This document shows positions 22,455-33,403 of a stretch of DNA of 64,000 nucleotides, piece after piece; positions within the stretch are counted from its first letter, which is position 1, and the number at the start of each line of letters is the position of its first letter. The notes under the pieces are model-generated. The model had not been told where the DNA came from, ran no database searches, and saw only the letters and a program-made list of their open reading frames with translations. This stretch comes from Polychytrium aggregatum. Taxonomy: Eukaryota > Chytridiomycota > Chytridiomycetes > Polychytriales. The stretch covers positions 124,001 through 188,000 of the forward strand of contig NW_026516233.1 in the NCBI RefSeq assembly GCF_025602895.1, in the 5' to 3' direction. Position numbers and translations under genes: made by a program.

Positions 22455-23020
22455 TTTTGCGGTAGGCGGTGGTGTTGGAATGCAGAGACAATCGGATGTG
22501 ACGATGATGCTGTCGAGCGACAGGGGGGGGGAAGGTGATGGGCTCTGGGCGGATCAGCCGACGATTCGCAAAACGCAGATCTGGCCGACAATGGGGTCGA
22601 TGATTCGAAACGGATGCGGCCTGACAAATCGTGCCATGCGCGACCAATTGCAACATCGGCCGGGCTGTGAGGGATCGGAGACATCAGCGGCGCTGCGGGT
22701 TCGACCCACGGCCCAGACGACACACACCTTGTGCGTCTGCCTCGCAAGCAGAAGGCCGAGTGTTGGATCCATGCAGGAGGCACGCCAGAAAGCTCCGCAT
22801 GCATTTCATGTGTACTCACTAGGTGCATTTTGCCTTGCGGCGACTACAGTCACCTTTGTGCCTGCTCCCGCTCTGCTCTCCGATCGCATCCTCACTGTCC
22901 AGCGCTCCGTGTAGAACCCTGGATGAACGCAGGCCGGGACAAAGGATGCCTGCGCCCAAGGCCAGTGTCATCGTGTTGATGACAAGATAGGATCTTTTGC
23001 ATGCCACCACGCATCGTCTG
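22455..23020. other. Intergenic between CCS1 start and HROB stop
   Basis: Minus-strand promoter region of CCS1 and 3' flank of HROB; no gene or RNA feature seen. Confidence 0.5.
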
Positions 23021-26000
23021 CTACTGAGTGTGCAATGCCACTCCGTTTGGCAGGCGAAAGCACACGAGGTTCTCCTGTCTGATGATGAGATGCACCGAGC
23101 GACTCGACGGCTTGAAGAGCGGTACCTGTCATTCGCCCATGAACCACATGTTAGACCTGTCGGGAAATCAGAAAATGCTCCAGCGGGACTGTACCGCGCC
23201 AGTCCTGGCCTTGGGATACTGGATCGACCTGGCAAGGCCCATCCGAGCCATCCCATCTTGCAAAACCGATCGTTGTGTCCCCACCTGCTGTAGCTCCAGT
23301 GCAACTCCAACCGCAAAGTTGTCGCGGTACAGATCCAATGCCGACTTGTCAATCGTGCCTTGTACTTCGCCTGTCGTTCAACGCCGTCCGCAACATGTCA
23401 TCGCACAGCATCAGTTTCTCAGAGTCCACAATCGCACCGATGCTCTGACGGCAAAGTCACATCCAATGCTGGGTTCTCTGGGTTGATCGCACTCTGGTCC
23501 TACCGAACGGGTCCTTGACCGTCACTCCAGTCTCTGCTTCGCTCTGCTTGACTTCTTTGATCAGCACGATCAGCCGATCGACGCGTCCGGCTGGCCTCTG
23601 TCCCAGAGTGGCAATTCCATCTCGTCTCACTGCGGCATTGCCGTGTGAGGGGGGGGGCATGATCCAGGTCCCAAGAAAGGTCAGATCGCAGCCGCATCAG
23701 TCATCGCCCCCGTTGCATCGATCATGAATTGCGTGCTTGCTCTGCTTGTCGTGTCCTGCGTAGTGTGCTCGCTACCGTCCACCATGCACCACCAGGCTGC
23801 GTTGAGAACAACAGCGGAGCGTCTTACCATCGTAGCCCGGTCTTCCTTGCAGCATCGCCCGCCACGACTCCATCTCGAAATCTTCGTCGTAGCCCTGCTC
23901 TGGTCCAGTCGAAAATGCCAACCGGCTGAGCCCGAACGACGAGTTCCGTGACAGCCCGTTGCGTATCAAGTCGACTACTTTCTTGCCGTCAGGTGTTGGG
24001 GCCTTGACCGGAGACCGTGACTTGAACATGATGTTTTTCTCGTTGTCGCTCTGTTGTGTGCAATATGACTCAGTCCACATTCCAGTGCTCGATCATCGCC
24101 GCCGGTGGAGCCACGGCTCACAGGAGATCCTCCGATACCGCGCGGAATGCATCGATATTTCACTTTTAGCCTCGAGCTGTCGTCCTTCGAAGTCACTTAC
24201 CAACTTCGGAAGTGCACCCGCCGGTCCGGGAAACTTGCGCTCGATTTTGGGTTTCGAAGAGAAGCGACCATGTGGATCGTTGATATCTACAGAGTCGAAC
24301 GGCCGCTTTGTTGGCGTTGAGACCGCCCCCTGGTGTGTATACTGAGGATATGCACTCATAACGGACCCTTGTGGGCGCGGTGTCGGATTGAGCTGCTGAA
24401 CGGGAGCGACTCCGTGGCGAGCAATGCTTGCTGATGCAGATGTACTGGTATGGATGTTGTGCCTGTTAACGGGCGGCGCTGTCGGGCGTGCGTTGGCTCC
24501 AGAGATACTGACGTGGTTGAGAGGCGATGGGTGCATTAAATTAAAGCTAGATGGTGCTGCCTTGGTTGGGGTTGATGGGCTGTGTGCACCAGCTGCGATT
24601 CCAATCGATGTTGGCGCGGACGGAGGAGTCGGTCTGACCATCGGCGTGCGTGCTGGTGTGGTCTCCAGCGAAACTCGAGTCGGAACCGGCGCAGTTGTGG
24701 TTGTGGCTGTGGTTGTGGCTGTGGTTGGTGTTGTGGTTACAGATGCATTCTGCCGCAACATCGACCCGAAGCTCGAGGGTGTGACCGGGGTCGTATTGGA
24801 CTTTATATCTGAGAATTTGAATTTAAGCGATGGAGGGTTTGTCTGTGGTCTTGCTGGAGTCTGTGGCGACGCTGCCGTGACCTGAGCTGATGCTGGTGCT
24901 GGTGCCGACGGACCTGTTGCCAATGTGCTGGGTGGGACATATCCACCCAGCGGATGCCTGGGTTGCGGGGTGACTGCTGAAGCTGGTTGGCTGTGGGTAT
25001 TTTTCATGCCAGTTCCTGCCGATGGAGCTGGCAGCGGCGCCAGCGGATGACCTCGGACGGCTGTCGGCGTGGTAGTGGAAACTAAAACACTCTGTGTGGA
25101 GCCAGGTCGAGGCGAGCCGGGGCCATTCTGTGGATGTGCCGAGCTGGATTGCGATGCCGTGATTGCATGAGTCGGCTTGAACTGGAATTGCTGGATACCC
25201 ATCGTAAAAGCGACAGTCCGAGCGGCGTCAGCATCGCAGAACAGCAACCCAACCAAGCAATTTGATCAAATTGAGGTGGGCCTGGACCCCAATGCCCTGG
25301 CTCGCTTCGCATTGCGGGATGGCGAGGCTATGTGGCAGGCCGGGATACCCTCGTCCTTCAGCACCACACATTGCATCATATCTCGCGCACTCTGTGCTGC
25401 ATTATGCTCGCGTACCTTTAAAGCACCGCCTGAGTGGGTCAGGAGAGGACTGGATAATAGACCGGAGGTAAATTTGAACTTTTGAGTGTCCGGAGCCAAG
25501 GGTCGGGAAGGAGGTGGTCCCACCGCCGATGAATGCGAAGCTTGCGGATGCAATGCTGTCGCTGCGACCAGCGGCTGTTGATCGGTGGGTGCTATTGTCG
25601 GTGCTGGCATGGATGGACCAGGATGGCCGAGCGACGGTCTGGTGTTATCGAGCGCCGCTTGAAAGTGGCATTCGTTCATGTCAATTTGATCGAGGAGCTC
25701 GTCGTCAATGTCGTCCGAGAGCAGATCGGCATAAATTGACTGGTCAGTCGGCGCCGGGTTTGATCCCGGATGCACGGCTGAGGACCAGGGGTGTGTTGCA
25801 TCAGGGCCCCGACCGGCTGGCTCCAGCATTTGACCGAGGCCAGATTCCCGATAGCCGGGCTCTCGAAGCAAAGCACCACCACGGCCGATCCCTTCGTCGG
25901 AAGGCAGGTGCTGGCCAACATGGCTCGGAAGGCGATGGACCGGATCCGGCCGAGACTGTCCGTCGCCATGCGATGCAATGGGCTGCGCTGTGTTTTTGTT

Positions 26001-26066
26001 CTGGCTCGGAGGCAGCGATGCAGGGCCCGGTGATGGATTGGATTCCTTGGGGAGTCTTTTAAACAT
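23021..26066 (-). CDS. HROB: HROB-like (MCM8IP) homologous-recombination OB-fold protein, 6 exons
   Basis: In animals HROB loads and activates the MCM8-MCM9 helicase for DNA synthesis after strand invasion. Exons on the minus strand: 26066-25416, 25190-24201, 24050-23828, 23629-23504, 23370-23285 and 23125-23021, giving 726 residues with all phases consistent. The N-terminal 535 residues are Ser/Thr/Pro-rich and disordered. They carry three short F-x-F boxes (QKFKFTSG, QFQFKPTH, LKFKFSDI). Next comes KFPGPAGALPKL, the signature entrance of the HROB domain, then a W-containing helix (MESWRAMLQG). The OB fold follows: RLIVLIKEVKQSE, then TVKDPFG, then GEVQGTIDKSAL, then ALELQQVPLF, then LIIRQENLVCF. 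The match spans five exons, so orthology is likely. It is transcribed divergently from the Myb gene. Confidence 0.85.
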
Positions 26067-26536
26067 CGGATACGCAGGACAGGGCGACCGAGTCAGCGAC
26101 AGGCACGAGGGGCGCCAGAGGAGCACCGATTTATCAAGGCCGGACTCTGCCGGATGCAGATCTTGCTTTCACGGGCCCGAGATGCCGAGCGACGGTTGCC
26201 GGTGCCGACGGGAGCTGTCTGCGACAGAGCCGGAAGAAGCGCAGATGGCGAGAGAGAACAGAGTCTCTGCCCAAGGCCGCTTGTTTGGATATTTTCGCCG
26301 CGCCCTGGCGGCGCCGGGAATCGCCTCTGGCTCAGATCGGCTGTCTCCAGATCCACATTGATCTATCGCATCTGCATCGAGCCGCCGCTGCCCGGGCTAG
26401 ATCCAGCTGGCCGAGTGCGCTCAACTGCTGCATCCTCTCTCGCCCACGGTCTGCCACTGATCATTTGGAAGCCTTTCGGTCTGCCCTTCCCTCATCCGCT
26501 GCCCCGCTCACCTTGCATCAACTTCATCTCGTGCTC
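26067..26536. other. Divergent promoter region of HROB and the Myb-repeat gene
   Basis: 470 bp separate the two ATGs. The interval must hold both promoters. No clear TATA box was seen on either strand. Confidence 0.55.
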
Positions 26537-28252
26537 ATGACATCCATAGCGCATCGATCGCTCGCCCAGATGCGGGCCGGCAGCCCTCTCGTTGGATTGC
26601 TCAAATCCAGCGCACTACGAACAATCCCGCACGCTTGCACCGGATACGCCGCAGCTTCATCACTCCACAGCACACCCGCCACCTCGGCACCTCGCCCAAA
26701 ATCAGCCCCACCCAAGTCATCCCAGGACTCGGAGCCGTCATCGAATTCATCGTCTCAGGCACCGAGTTCGGGCCAGAAGCGGACCAGAAGTCGCAAGAAA
26801 TCCAAGGAAAGCACAAAGCCGATCGAGCCACCGCCGGTCATTGGCCAGCCTACCAATTTCTGGTCCTCTGCCGAGGATCTCAAACTACTCGAGGGCCTGA
26901 GCCAGTTCGGCCCCAACCGCCTGGCCGACATTCGAGCAGCGTACTTTCCGCAGTATACGCTCGGCTCCCTGCAGGTCAAGCTGCGCAATCGGCTGCTTCC
27001 GCGGCTCTATGCCAGCCGGCATCAGCTATGGACCGAGGAAATGGACCAGAAGCTGCTCGATGCCGTCAAAAAGTACGGCAAGAGCTCGTGGCTGCTGATC
27101 TCGGAGGAGCTTGGGTTCTGCACAGGCAAGCAGGCCCAGAAGCGCTACTTCACCATCTCTCCGGAGCGGGTGCGGGCCATATGGACGCCCGAGGAAGACA
27201 AGACCCTCGTCGAGGCCTTCCAGAACGCCCGGGGCAAACGGGGCATCTCCGTCTTTATCGCCAACAATATCTTGACCCACCGCAGCCCGTACGATGTCAA
27301 CGAGCGGTGGAAGGTCCTTCGCAGTTCGCTGCGTCCTGGCGACAACACCGTCACCGACTCGCACGTCAAAGAAACGCTCACGGAGATGACCAAAGACGAT
27401 GCCTCCGCGACGATGATGGCCACGCCCGTCAGCGACAAGATCTGGTCCGAGGACGACGACAACCGTCTCATGGAGGCCTATGTCAGCGCATCCGAGTATC
27501 TGAGGCAAATCGGCAACACCAGCTATCTGGGCGCCCGCGAGTCCTCCATCTACCAGGTCATCCGCGCCGGTCTCTTTCCGGACCTGACCTGGCAGACGCT
27601 TAGACAGCGGATCTATCTGCTATTCTACGTCCCCGCCAACTCGATCGTCCTGCGCCTGTCGTCCAAGGTCATCCACGACATTGTCTACGCTACGTGCATC
27701 CTCGGCCACAGCAACAGCCGGGTTGCCGAGTCGCTCGGCTGGGACGAGGCGTATCTCGACAAGGTTCTGCACGAGCTCTGGTACTCCAAAAGTCCGATCT
27801 ACACTGTTGGCTGCGGCACCTCCATCCCAAATGCCACAGACTGGACGACGCCATACGATGATGAAGCCATCCTGGAGGCCCTCGATTCCGATACGGGTCT
27901 GCGTCCGCCGCTGCTGCAGCTCTGTCGCCGACTCGGCCACATGAAGGTCTTCCATCTAGCCAACCGAATCAACTTTCTCTCGAACCGCAATTTCGAGCAC
28001 TGGAACGATAAGGACGACGAGGCTCTGTACCAAGGCCTGCTCAAGTACGACACGAAATTCGGCGACATTGCCCAGCACATGTTTCGGCGGCGATTCAAGG
28101 CTCTGCATGTCAAGCTGCGATATCGACATTTGCTACTCAACGGATTCCTTCAGCGGCGGGCAGACCAAGATGACTTGGCCGAATCGAAGCATGAGGTGCG
28201 GGCTCCCGATCTTCCCGAAAGCCTCGCTGACGATCAGGGTGGTCGCGAGTGA
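26537..28252 (+). CDS. Six-repeat Myb/SANT-like protein with possible mitochondrial presequence
   Basis: Intronless 571-residue protein. Six W/F-x-x-x-x-D/E-D-x-x-L units with a distal helix-turn-helix pattern are visible. They begin near residues 108 (FWSSAEDLKLLEG), 164 (LWTEEMDQKLLDAV), 214 (IWTPEEDKTLVEAF), 302 (IWSEDDDNRLMEAY), about 448 (TTPYDDEAILEAL) and about 496 (HWNDKDDEALYQGL). Myb repeats of this kind bind DNA; targets are unknown. The first 50 residues (MTSIAHRSLAQMRAGSPLV and following) are rich in Arg, Ser and Ala with no acids, like a mitochondrial targeting peptide. A basic cluster at 81-90 (KRTRSRKKSK) could instead be a nuclear signal. The ATG at 26537 is the first in frame; the open frame upstream starts at a TTG. 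Confidence 0.8.
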   Translation: MTSIAHRSLAQMRAGSPLVGLLKSSALRTIPHACTGYAAASSLHSTPATSAPRPKSAPPKSSQDSEPSSNSSSQAPSSGQKRTRSRKKSKESTKPIEPPPVIGQPTNFWSSAEDLKLLEGLSQFGPNRLADIRAAYFPQYTLGSLQVKLRNRLLPRLYASRHQLWTEEMDQKLLDAVKKYGKSSWLLISEELGFCTGKQAQKRYFTISPERVRAIWTPEEDKTLVEAFQNARGKRGISVFIANNILTHRSPYDVNERWKVLRSSLRPGDNTVTDSHVKETLTEMTKDDASATMMATPVSDKIWSEDDDNRLMEAYVSASEYLRQIGNTSYLGARESSIYQVIRAGLFPDLTWQTLRQRIYLLFYVPANSIVLRLSSKVIHDIVYATCILGHSNSRVAESLGWDEAYLDKVLHELWYSKSPIYTVGCGTSIPNATDWTTPYDDEAILEALDSDTGLRPPLLQLCRRLGHMKVFHLANRINFLSNRNFEHWNDKDDEALYQGLLKYDTKFGDIAQHMFRRRFKALHVKLRYRHLLLNGFLQRRADQDDLAESKHEVRAPDLPESLADDQGGRE

Positions 28253-29214
28253 TGTATTGGGGCCCACGAGCCTCGACATATGGGGTATGCGTCGGGTCAA
28301 GTTCTTTGGGGGGCTCGCTGAACGGCGAGCACGGTCGCTTTCGGGTCGTCAATACAGGCAACACACCGTTTAAGAAGTGTGACCATATCAGCAAGAGGCA
28401 CTTCACATCACTCACAAAGGCAATTACGAAACACGGGACACTCCCCATCGTTGACAGCATGGCTCCTCACTGTTGATTGGAGCGGCGTTGGGAACGGACA
28501 TTCGTCGTCGCAGCCGGGTCCCACCTATGCGGTTCCATGATGAGCCGTCTCTCAGTTCCAGCAGTGGCTGGCGCTCCTGCCGATCTCGGCCAAGACTTTA
28601 CCACACCCGCCACAGCCAGCATGGTCGACGGAATGCTCGATTCTGCCGCGCGGTGCGATGTACCAGACAGGGGAAATCTTCGGATTGGTGGATGGGCATG
28701 AAGCAAGAAACGGACAGCCAGCCAACTGGACCATCAGCTATCCGGATCTGGCAGGTGGGTGCATCCCACGAATCAGATCATGGTGTACACATGAAGTTCC
28801 ACGATGAATGTCATCCATGGGAAACAGCGCGACTGGCTCCGAATCCACACTTGCACAGCCAGCGGAATCGATGCGTCCCGTGTTCTGCTGGAGTTTGAGT
28901 AAACTGTAATCAACGAGAGCAGACACAACTACAGACAAGTAAGGTGAAACAAAAAACGAGCACGGCCAAAGGAATCTACGCATGGTATAGACAGACATGG
29001 TGAACGGAAGGGAAAGCTGTTGGAGAGCGATCTGGGTTGCACGGCAAACGGAGGAAGTGGGGCCCAGAGGACAGGTCCTATCAAGGCGATGCCAGCAAGC
29101 CATCGGTCGTGAAACGACTGTTGGATAAAATAGGGTGGCAAGAGACGGCTGAGCGCAAGTGTTGGTTTCGGAAGGTGAGGAGTGAGGGGGGGGGAGAGAG
29201 CGTTTTGACAGAGT
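28253..29214. other. Convergent 3' intergenic region
   Basis: Between the 3' ends of the Myb and HGSNAT-like genes. Open frames lack protein-like features; nothing assigned. Confidence 0.5.
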
Positions 29215-31547
29215 CTAGAGTCTGACAAAGTACTTTTTGTGCTTCATGTAGATGGCAAAGGGAATAAATACGAGCAGGCACCAGGCCAGCGACCAGATGA
29301 GACTGTTCCATCCCGCAGGGAGGTGGGTCGCGAATCCAAGGTTCCGGAACAGCCACAGCCACAGGGTGGCTCTCGACTCGGAGTCCGGGCCGTCGCTGAG
29401 GGTGATCGTGGTGGTGGTCCAGGCGACACACTCGCTGCAGATGTAGATGAGCAGCGAATTGCGCCCCAGCGCCACGAACGGAGTGGAGCCGTACTTGAAG
29501 TCGCTGTAGTCCGCTATCACATAGATGAGTGTCAGCAGCATCAAGCTGATGCCGCCCGACACCAGCACAAAGCTCAGCGACCACAGATTCTTGGAGACCG
29601 GGATCCAGCCAAGCTGATTCAGGATGGTGCCGACGATGATGAAGATCAGGCCCGATGCCACCATCTTCTGCATGACCTTGATCCGCCATCGTCCGTCGGT
29701 GTAATCGACATGGAGGCAGCGCAAAAGTCCGACCCCGACGAGGACACCGATCCAGCCTGTGAGGATCGCCATGAGGGTCGATAGAATGCCTTCGTTGTCA
29801 AAGACGTGCCCGCCGTAGAGGTGGCTTTGTCCAAACACCAGGCGATCGATGAACGACTGCGACGTGCACTCAGGAGGGGCCCAGCGGTGTTCCAGGTCAA
29901 GGTCCAGGACAATCTGAAGCGACTGAGTGGGGTTGCATTCAGGCAGCGGCAAGAGCAGCGAAAGATAGAGCCAGGAAACGATGAGGACGACGGGAACGAT
30001 CCAACGGAAGGCGAACCACGACAGGTGCTTGTATGTCAAGGCGCAGACTGGACAGGGGCGATCAGGTGTGGATGTTGGATGTTGGATGTTGGATGTTGGA
30101 TGTTGGATGTTGGATGTTGGATGTTGGATGGAGAGAACGACGCATCAGCACTGCGAAACACCCGACGGGAGTGCGGTTCTGGACAGACGGAAGCATGAGC
30201 CAGGCTTACCCAAATACACGATTGCGATGCGCTGCAGAACACCAAGCGGGCGATATGAAACCCAGGACTGGGATATGAGGCTCGGCACCGCATTGAACAG
30301 CATTCCGATCAAAAACAGCCACAGCGAGCGGACAAAGATGGTTTTCGAGTCGTGCTCACGGATATAGAACGAAAGGGGGACGGCCTGCAGAACAGTCGCA
30401 GCGAAGGAGGACCGGCGATGATGCAAAGAGAGGGGGGGTTGGCCAGGGTCAGCACAAGATCCAGCTGGGCTGCATGATTGGCGACATGGCCGCTTCTGAC
30501 TCGGGAAGGCGGCCGAAGCTGGTGGTCCTGGCGCTGCAGTCCACCAGCGATCCGTCCATGCAACAGCACAAGACCGAGCACAGCAACGAGCACAGCAATA
30601 TGGCCAAGTTGCCGCTTACCACGCCGCATATGAAGATGAAGGACGGAAAGACCAGATCGGCAAGCGTCAGTCCGATCCAGTCGGCATGAAGCAGCAGCGA
30701 GAACGCGCTGTCTTCGATTTGGTAGTTTGCGATGATCTGAAGAAGCGGATACGGATGTGGTTGCGGATGCGGTTGTAGAAGAGCAGAGAGGCGAAGTAGA
30801 TGAGACTGCGAGGTCAGCGGAGCCACCAAGGTGCCGGAAGAGACGGACGAGACCAAGGCGTTGGGAATGGGAGCACTATCGCTCGCAGCAAAGCGGAATA
30901 CAGCAACGACGGGGACGGGGTCGAGATATGGCTGGTGTGGGGGCTCGACGAAGAAATCGATATTCAGAGGCCCAACAAGCGGCAGGCCACAGCAGCACTC
31001 GGCACCGGTGGTCTGGGCACGACTGAGCGTTCAGCAGCAAAGAGCGGCAGTAACGCAGTGCACAAAGTCGAGCAGCACCGCAAAGGAGCGATGGGACAGG
31101 CAGTATAAGGGTGCAAGACGCAGTGCTCGGGGGGGGGGGCGGATCATGACGTACCATAGAAACCAGGGCCAGTCCCCGGAAGATATCAAGCGACAGCAAG
31201 CGGGGCTTGGGCGCGATCTGGAGATTTTGCAGCGGCACGAGCGAAGTATTGGATGTTCTCCAGAGCTCCTGGATGAACTGACGCGAGTAATCGAAGAGGA
31301 CCTGGGGCGAGGAAGGCTCGTCCTGGTCGTTCATGCTGGCATCTTGGTTCTGGCTCCGGAAGAAACGCATGGCGGCTGGATGGAGCGCCGACGGGAGCGT
31401 CGGTGGAGGGCTGGGCGAGACGCTTCCGGGAGAAGGCGCATGGTGAGGAGGCGACAGGTGCGATCCGGGAGCCAGGGGCGACGGCGAGACGATAGAGTGG
31501 TAGCCCTGGGGCTTGGATACAAGCAGCGGTGTCGAGGAGAAAGACAT
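29215..31547 (-). CDS. Heparan-alpha-glucosaminide N-acetyltransferase-like membrane protein, 4 exons
   Basis: Exons on the minus strand: 31547-31155, 30736-30620, 30384-30210 and 30047-29215, giving 505 residues with consistent phases. After a Ser/Pro-rich cytosolic N-terminus of about 110 residues comes RLLSLDIFRGLALVSMV, the first membrane segment of the HGSNAT/DUF1624-type acyltransferases. Next are LLHADWIGLTLADLVFPSF (candidate active-site His and Asp), then FYIREHDSKTIFVRSLWLFL and GVLQRIAIVYL. The last exon encodes about six further spans, ending near the membrane with KHKKYFVRL. In animals HGSNAT passes acetyl groups from cytosolic acetyl-CoA to lysosomal heparan sulphate. Fungi lack heparan sulphate, so the natural acceptor here is unknown. 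Family assignment is strong; substrate is not. Confidence 0.85.
30070..30130. repeat. (GATGTTG)n heptamer array in intron 3 of the HGSNAT-like gene
   Basis: Nearly nine perfect 7-bp units inside the intron between exons 30384-30210 and 30047-29215. Confidence 0.9.
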
Positions 31548-32002
31548 GGCTCGAGGAAGCAGCCGGACGGCGTGGTTGGATGGGCAGAGCGAGGGAGCAG
31601 GGAAAGTGTGGATGCACGGCTGCGAGCTCAGCGGACAGCAGACGAGGGAGAGTCTGTGGGCGAGACAGATAGTAAGCAGACACGATATCAAAGGCAGAGG
31701 TGGATGGCGGTGGATGGTGGATGGCGATGAACGATGGCGATGGATGATGATGACGACGATGGATGGAGACGAAGGCGGTCAAGGAACCGGACAGGGCTGG
31801 GTGGAGGACCGGGGCGCCCTCGCTGGCTCGGCGAGAGCGCTCTCGCTGCTCGGCCAACCACAACCCATCGCCCAGCAGGACCGCTCCAGGACCACTCCAG
31901 GATCGACAATGCTTTCATCAACCGACAGTGTATTGATCATCGCTTCTGCAGCGATTGCAAGTGACGACTTTGTGGCCGTGGAATGTACCGAGCTGGCCGG
32001 CC
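31548..32002. other. Intergenic, HGSNAT-like promoter side
   Basis: 455 bp between the HGSNAT-like ATG and the glyoxalase II stop, both minus strand. It includes an ATGG/GATGG-rich patch near 31700-31770. No gene seen. Confidence 0.5.
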
Positions 32003-33403
32003 TCAAGCCTTGAAGGTGTTCTTGAGATTTCGTAAATGCGCCAGGATCTGCAACGCATCGTACGGCTCCGAGAGATTGCCGACTGCCTGGGCAACACTAT
32101 GCTGCACCTCGGCAACGTGGGCTCGAACAAACGGGTTGATCTGCTTTTCGTCACCGATGGTGCCGGGGATCGTTTGGGCCTGGTGTCGCGCCCACTGGAG
32201 CTTGGCCTGGACTGCTGGGTTGGTGGGCTCGACCGAGGCTGCGAATTTCAAGTTGGCCTGGACACAGGCAAGGACACAACGAGGAGGAGATGTGGACGGA
32301 GTGGCAGCAAAAGTGAGCATCCAGCAGAACGGATGATGCCGAACGGATGATGCCGAACGGATGATGCAATCGAGCGCCGATCGCAGGCCCGATGGAGACG
32401 AGAGCGAGGCATGTCCCTCCAAGCAGCTCCGCTCTGCTCGGCCGCACCAGGCGGCTTTGGGAGATGCAGCTTCGAGCCGCTCTATGGGAGCCTTACCAGA
32501 GTGTATTCGTGGCCGCAGTAGACCAGTGTGTCGTCTGGCAGGCTCATCAGCGTCGAGAGCGACGCATGCATCTGTTCGGCGGTTCCTTCGAAGAAGCGGC
32601 CACATCTGTCGTGGTCGGCGAATGGTCGCTGGATTGTCAAGATATGCCGCTACTACAAACTGGCACCCAGCTGCATGTCCCTCCCAGGCTTACCCGGCAA
32701 TGAAGAGCGTATCTCCCGTGAATACGGCCTTGGCCCCTGAGGCTGGATCGTGAACATAGTACGAGCATGACCCGCGGGTGTGGCATGGGGTCAGCAGCGG
32801 GGTTACCGTAAGCGAGCCTAGGGCAAAGCTCTGGTTATGGCTCACGGGCGTGGTCAGACCGGGGATGCGGTCGTCAGCGCCATAGATCTGGATGCCGGCA
32901 AAGTGCGATGCGATCTCGGGGTTGCCGTTGGCATGGTCCCAGTGGTGGTGGGTCTGGCAGCGGCGAGATGGGATGAAGCCCGAGGATGGGGGGGTAGGAA
33001 GGATGCAGCGTAGAGGGCAGGGCATACCAGCCGAAAGGGAATGATTATCATGTCTGGTGGGTATCCGCATGTACAGCCAAAGCGTCGCAGCCGTCCTGGT
33101 ATGCAGCAATCTTCGAGCCGACTCACCGTCAACACAGCGACCACATTCAGATCGGTGTGGTGCTTCAAGAACTCAAGCACGGTCTTGGGGACTGCGGGGT
33201 CGACGAGGGCGGCCGTTCGGGTGGCTTTGTCGACGACGACATAAGAATAGTTGTCCTGGGACCAACATCCGGGGCAAGGGTCAGTTCCTATCATTGATGG
33301 AGCAGACAGAGCCGTTGGACCATGCGGACCATTGAGCCATGAGAGTACGAAGATCACCAAGCCATCTGTCTACCTCGAGGACGGGAACGGGAAGGACTTC
33401 CAT
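32003..33403 (-). CDS. Hydroxyacylglutathione hydrolase (glyoxalase II), 5 exons
   Basis: Hydrolyses S-lactoylglutathione to lactate and glutathione, the second step of methylglyoxal detoxification. Exons: 33403-33374 ([10 protein letters not shown]), 33255-33127, 32953-32694, 32605-32497 and 32257-32003, giving 260 residues with all joins in phase. The metallo-beta-lactamase zinc site is complete: [11 protein letters not shown] (residues 54-64), the His of CHTRGSC, the Asp of FTGDTLF and the His of YCGHEYT. The C-terminal substrate-binding domain follows ([15 protein letters not shown], then [12 protein letters not shown]). No targeting peptide is evident, so the cytosol is expected. The start gives the usual family beginning, with DNYSYVVVD right after exon 1. 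Confidence 0.95.

Noticed and set aside
22690-22720. TTCGA T-loop-like motif suggesting a tRNA
   Set aside because: Flanking bases do not form the five-pair T stem and no acceptor stem or anticodon arm could be drawn.
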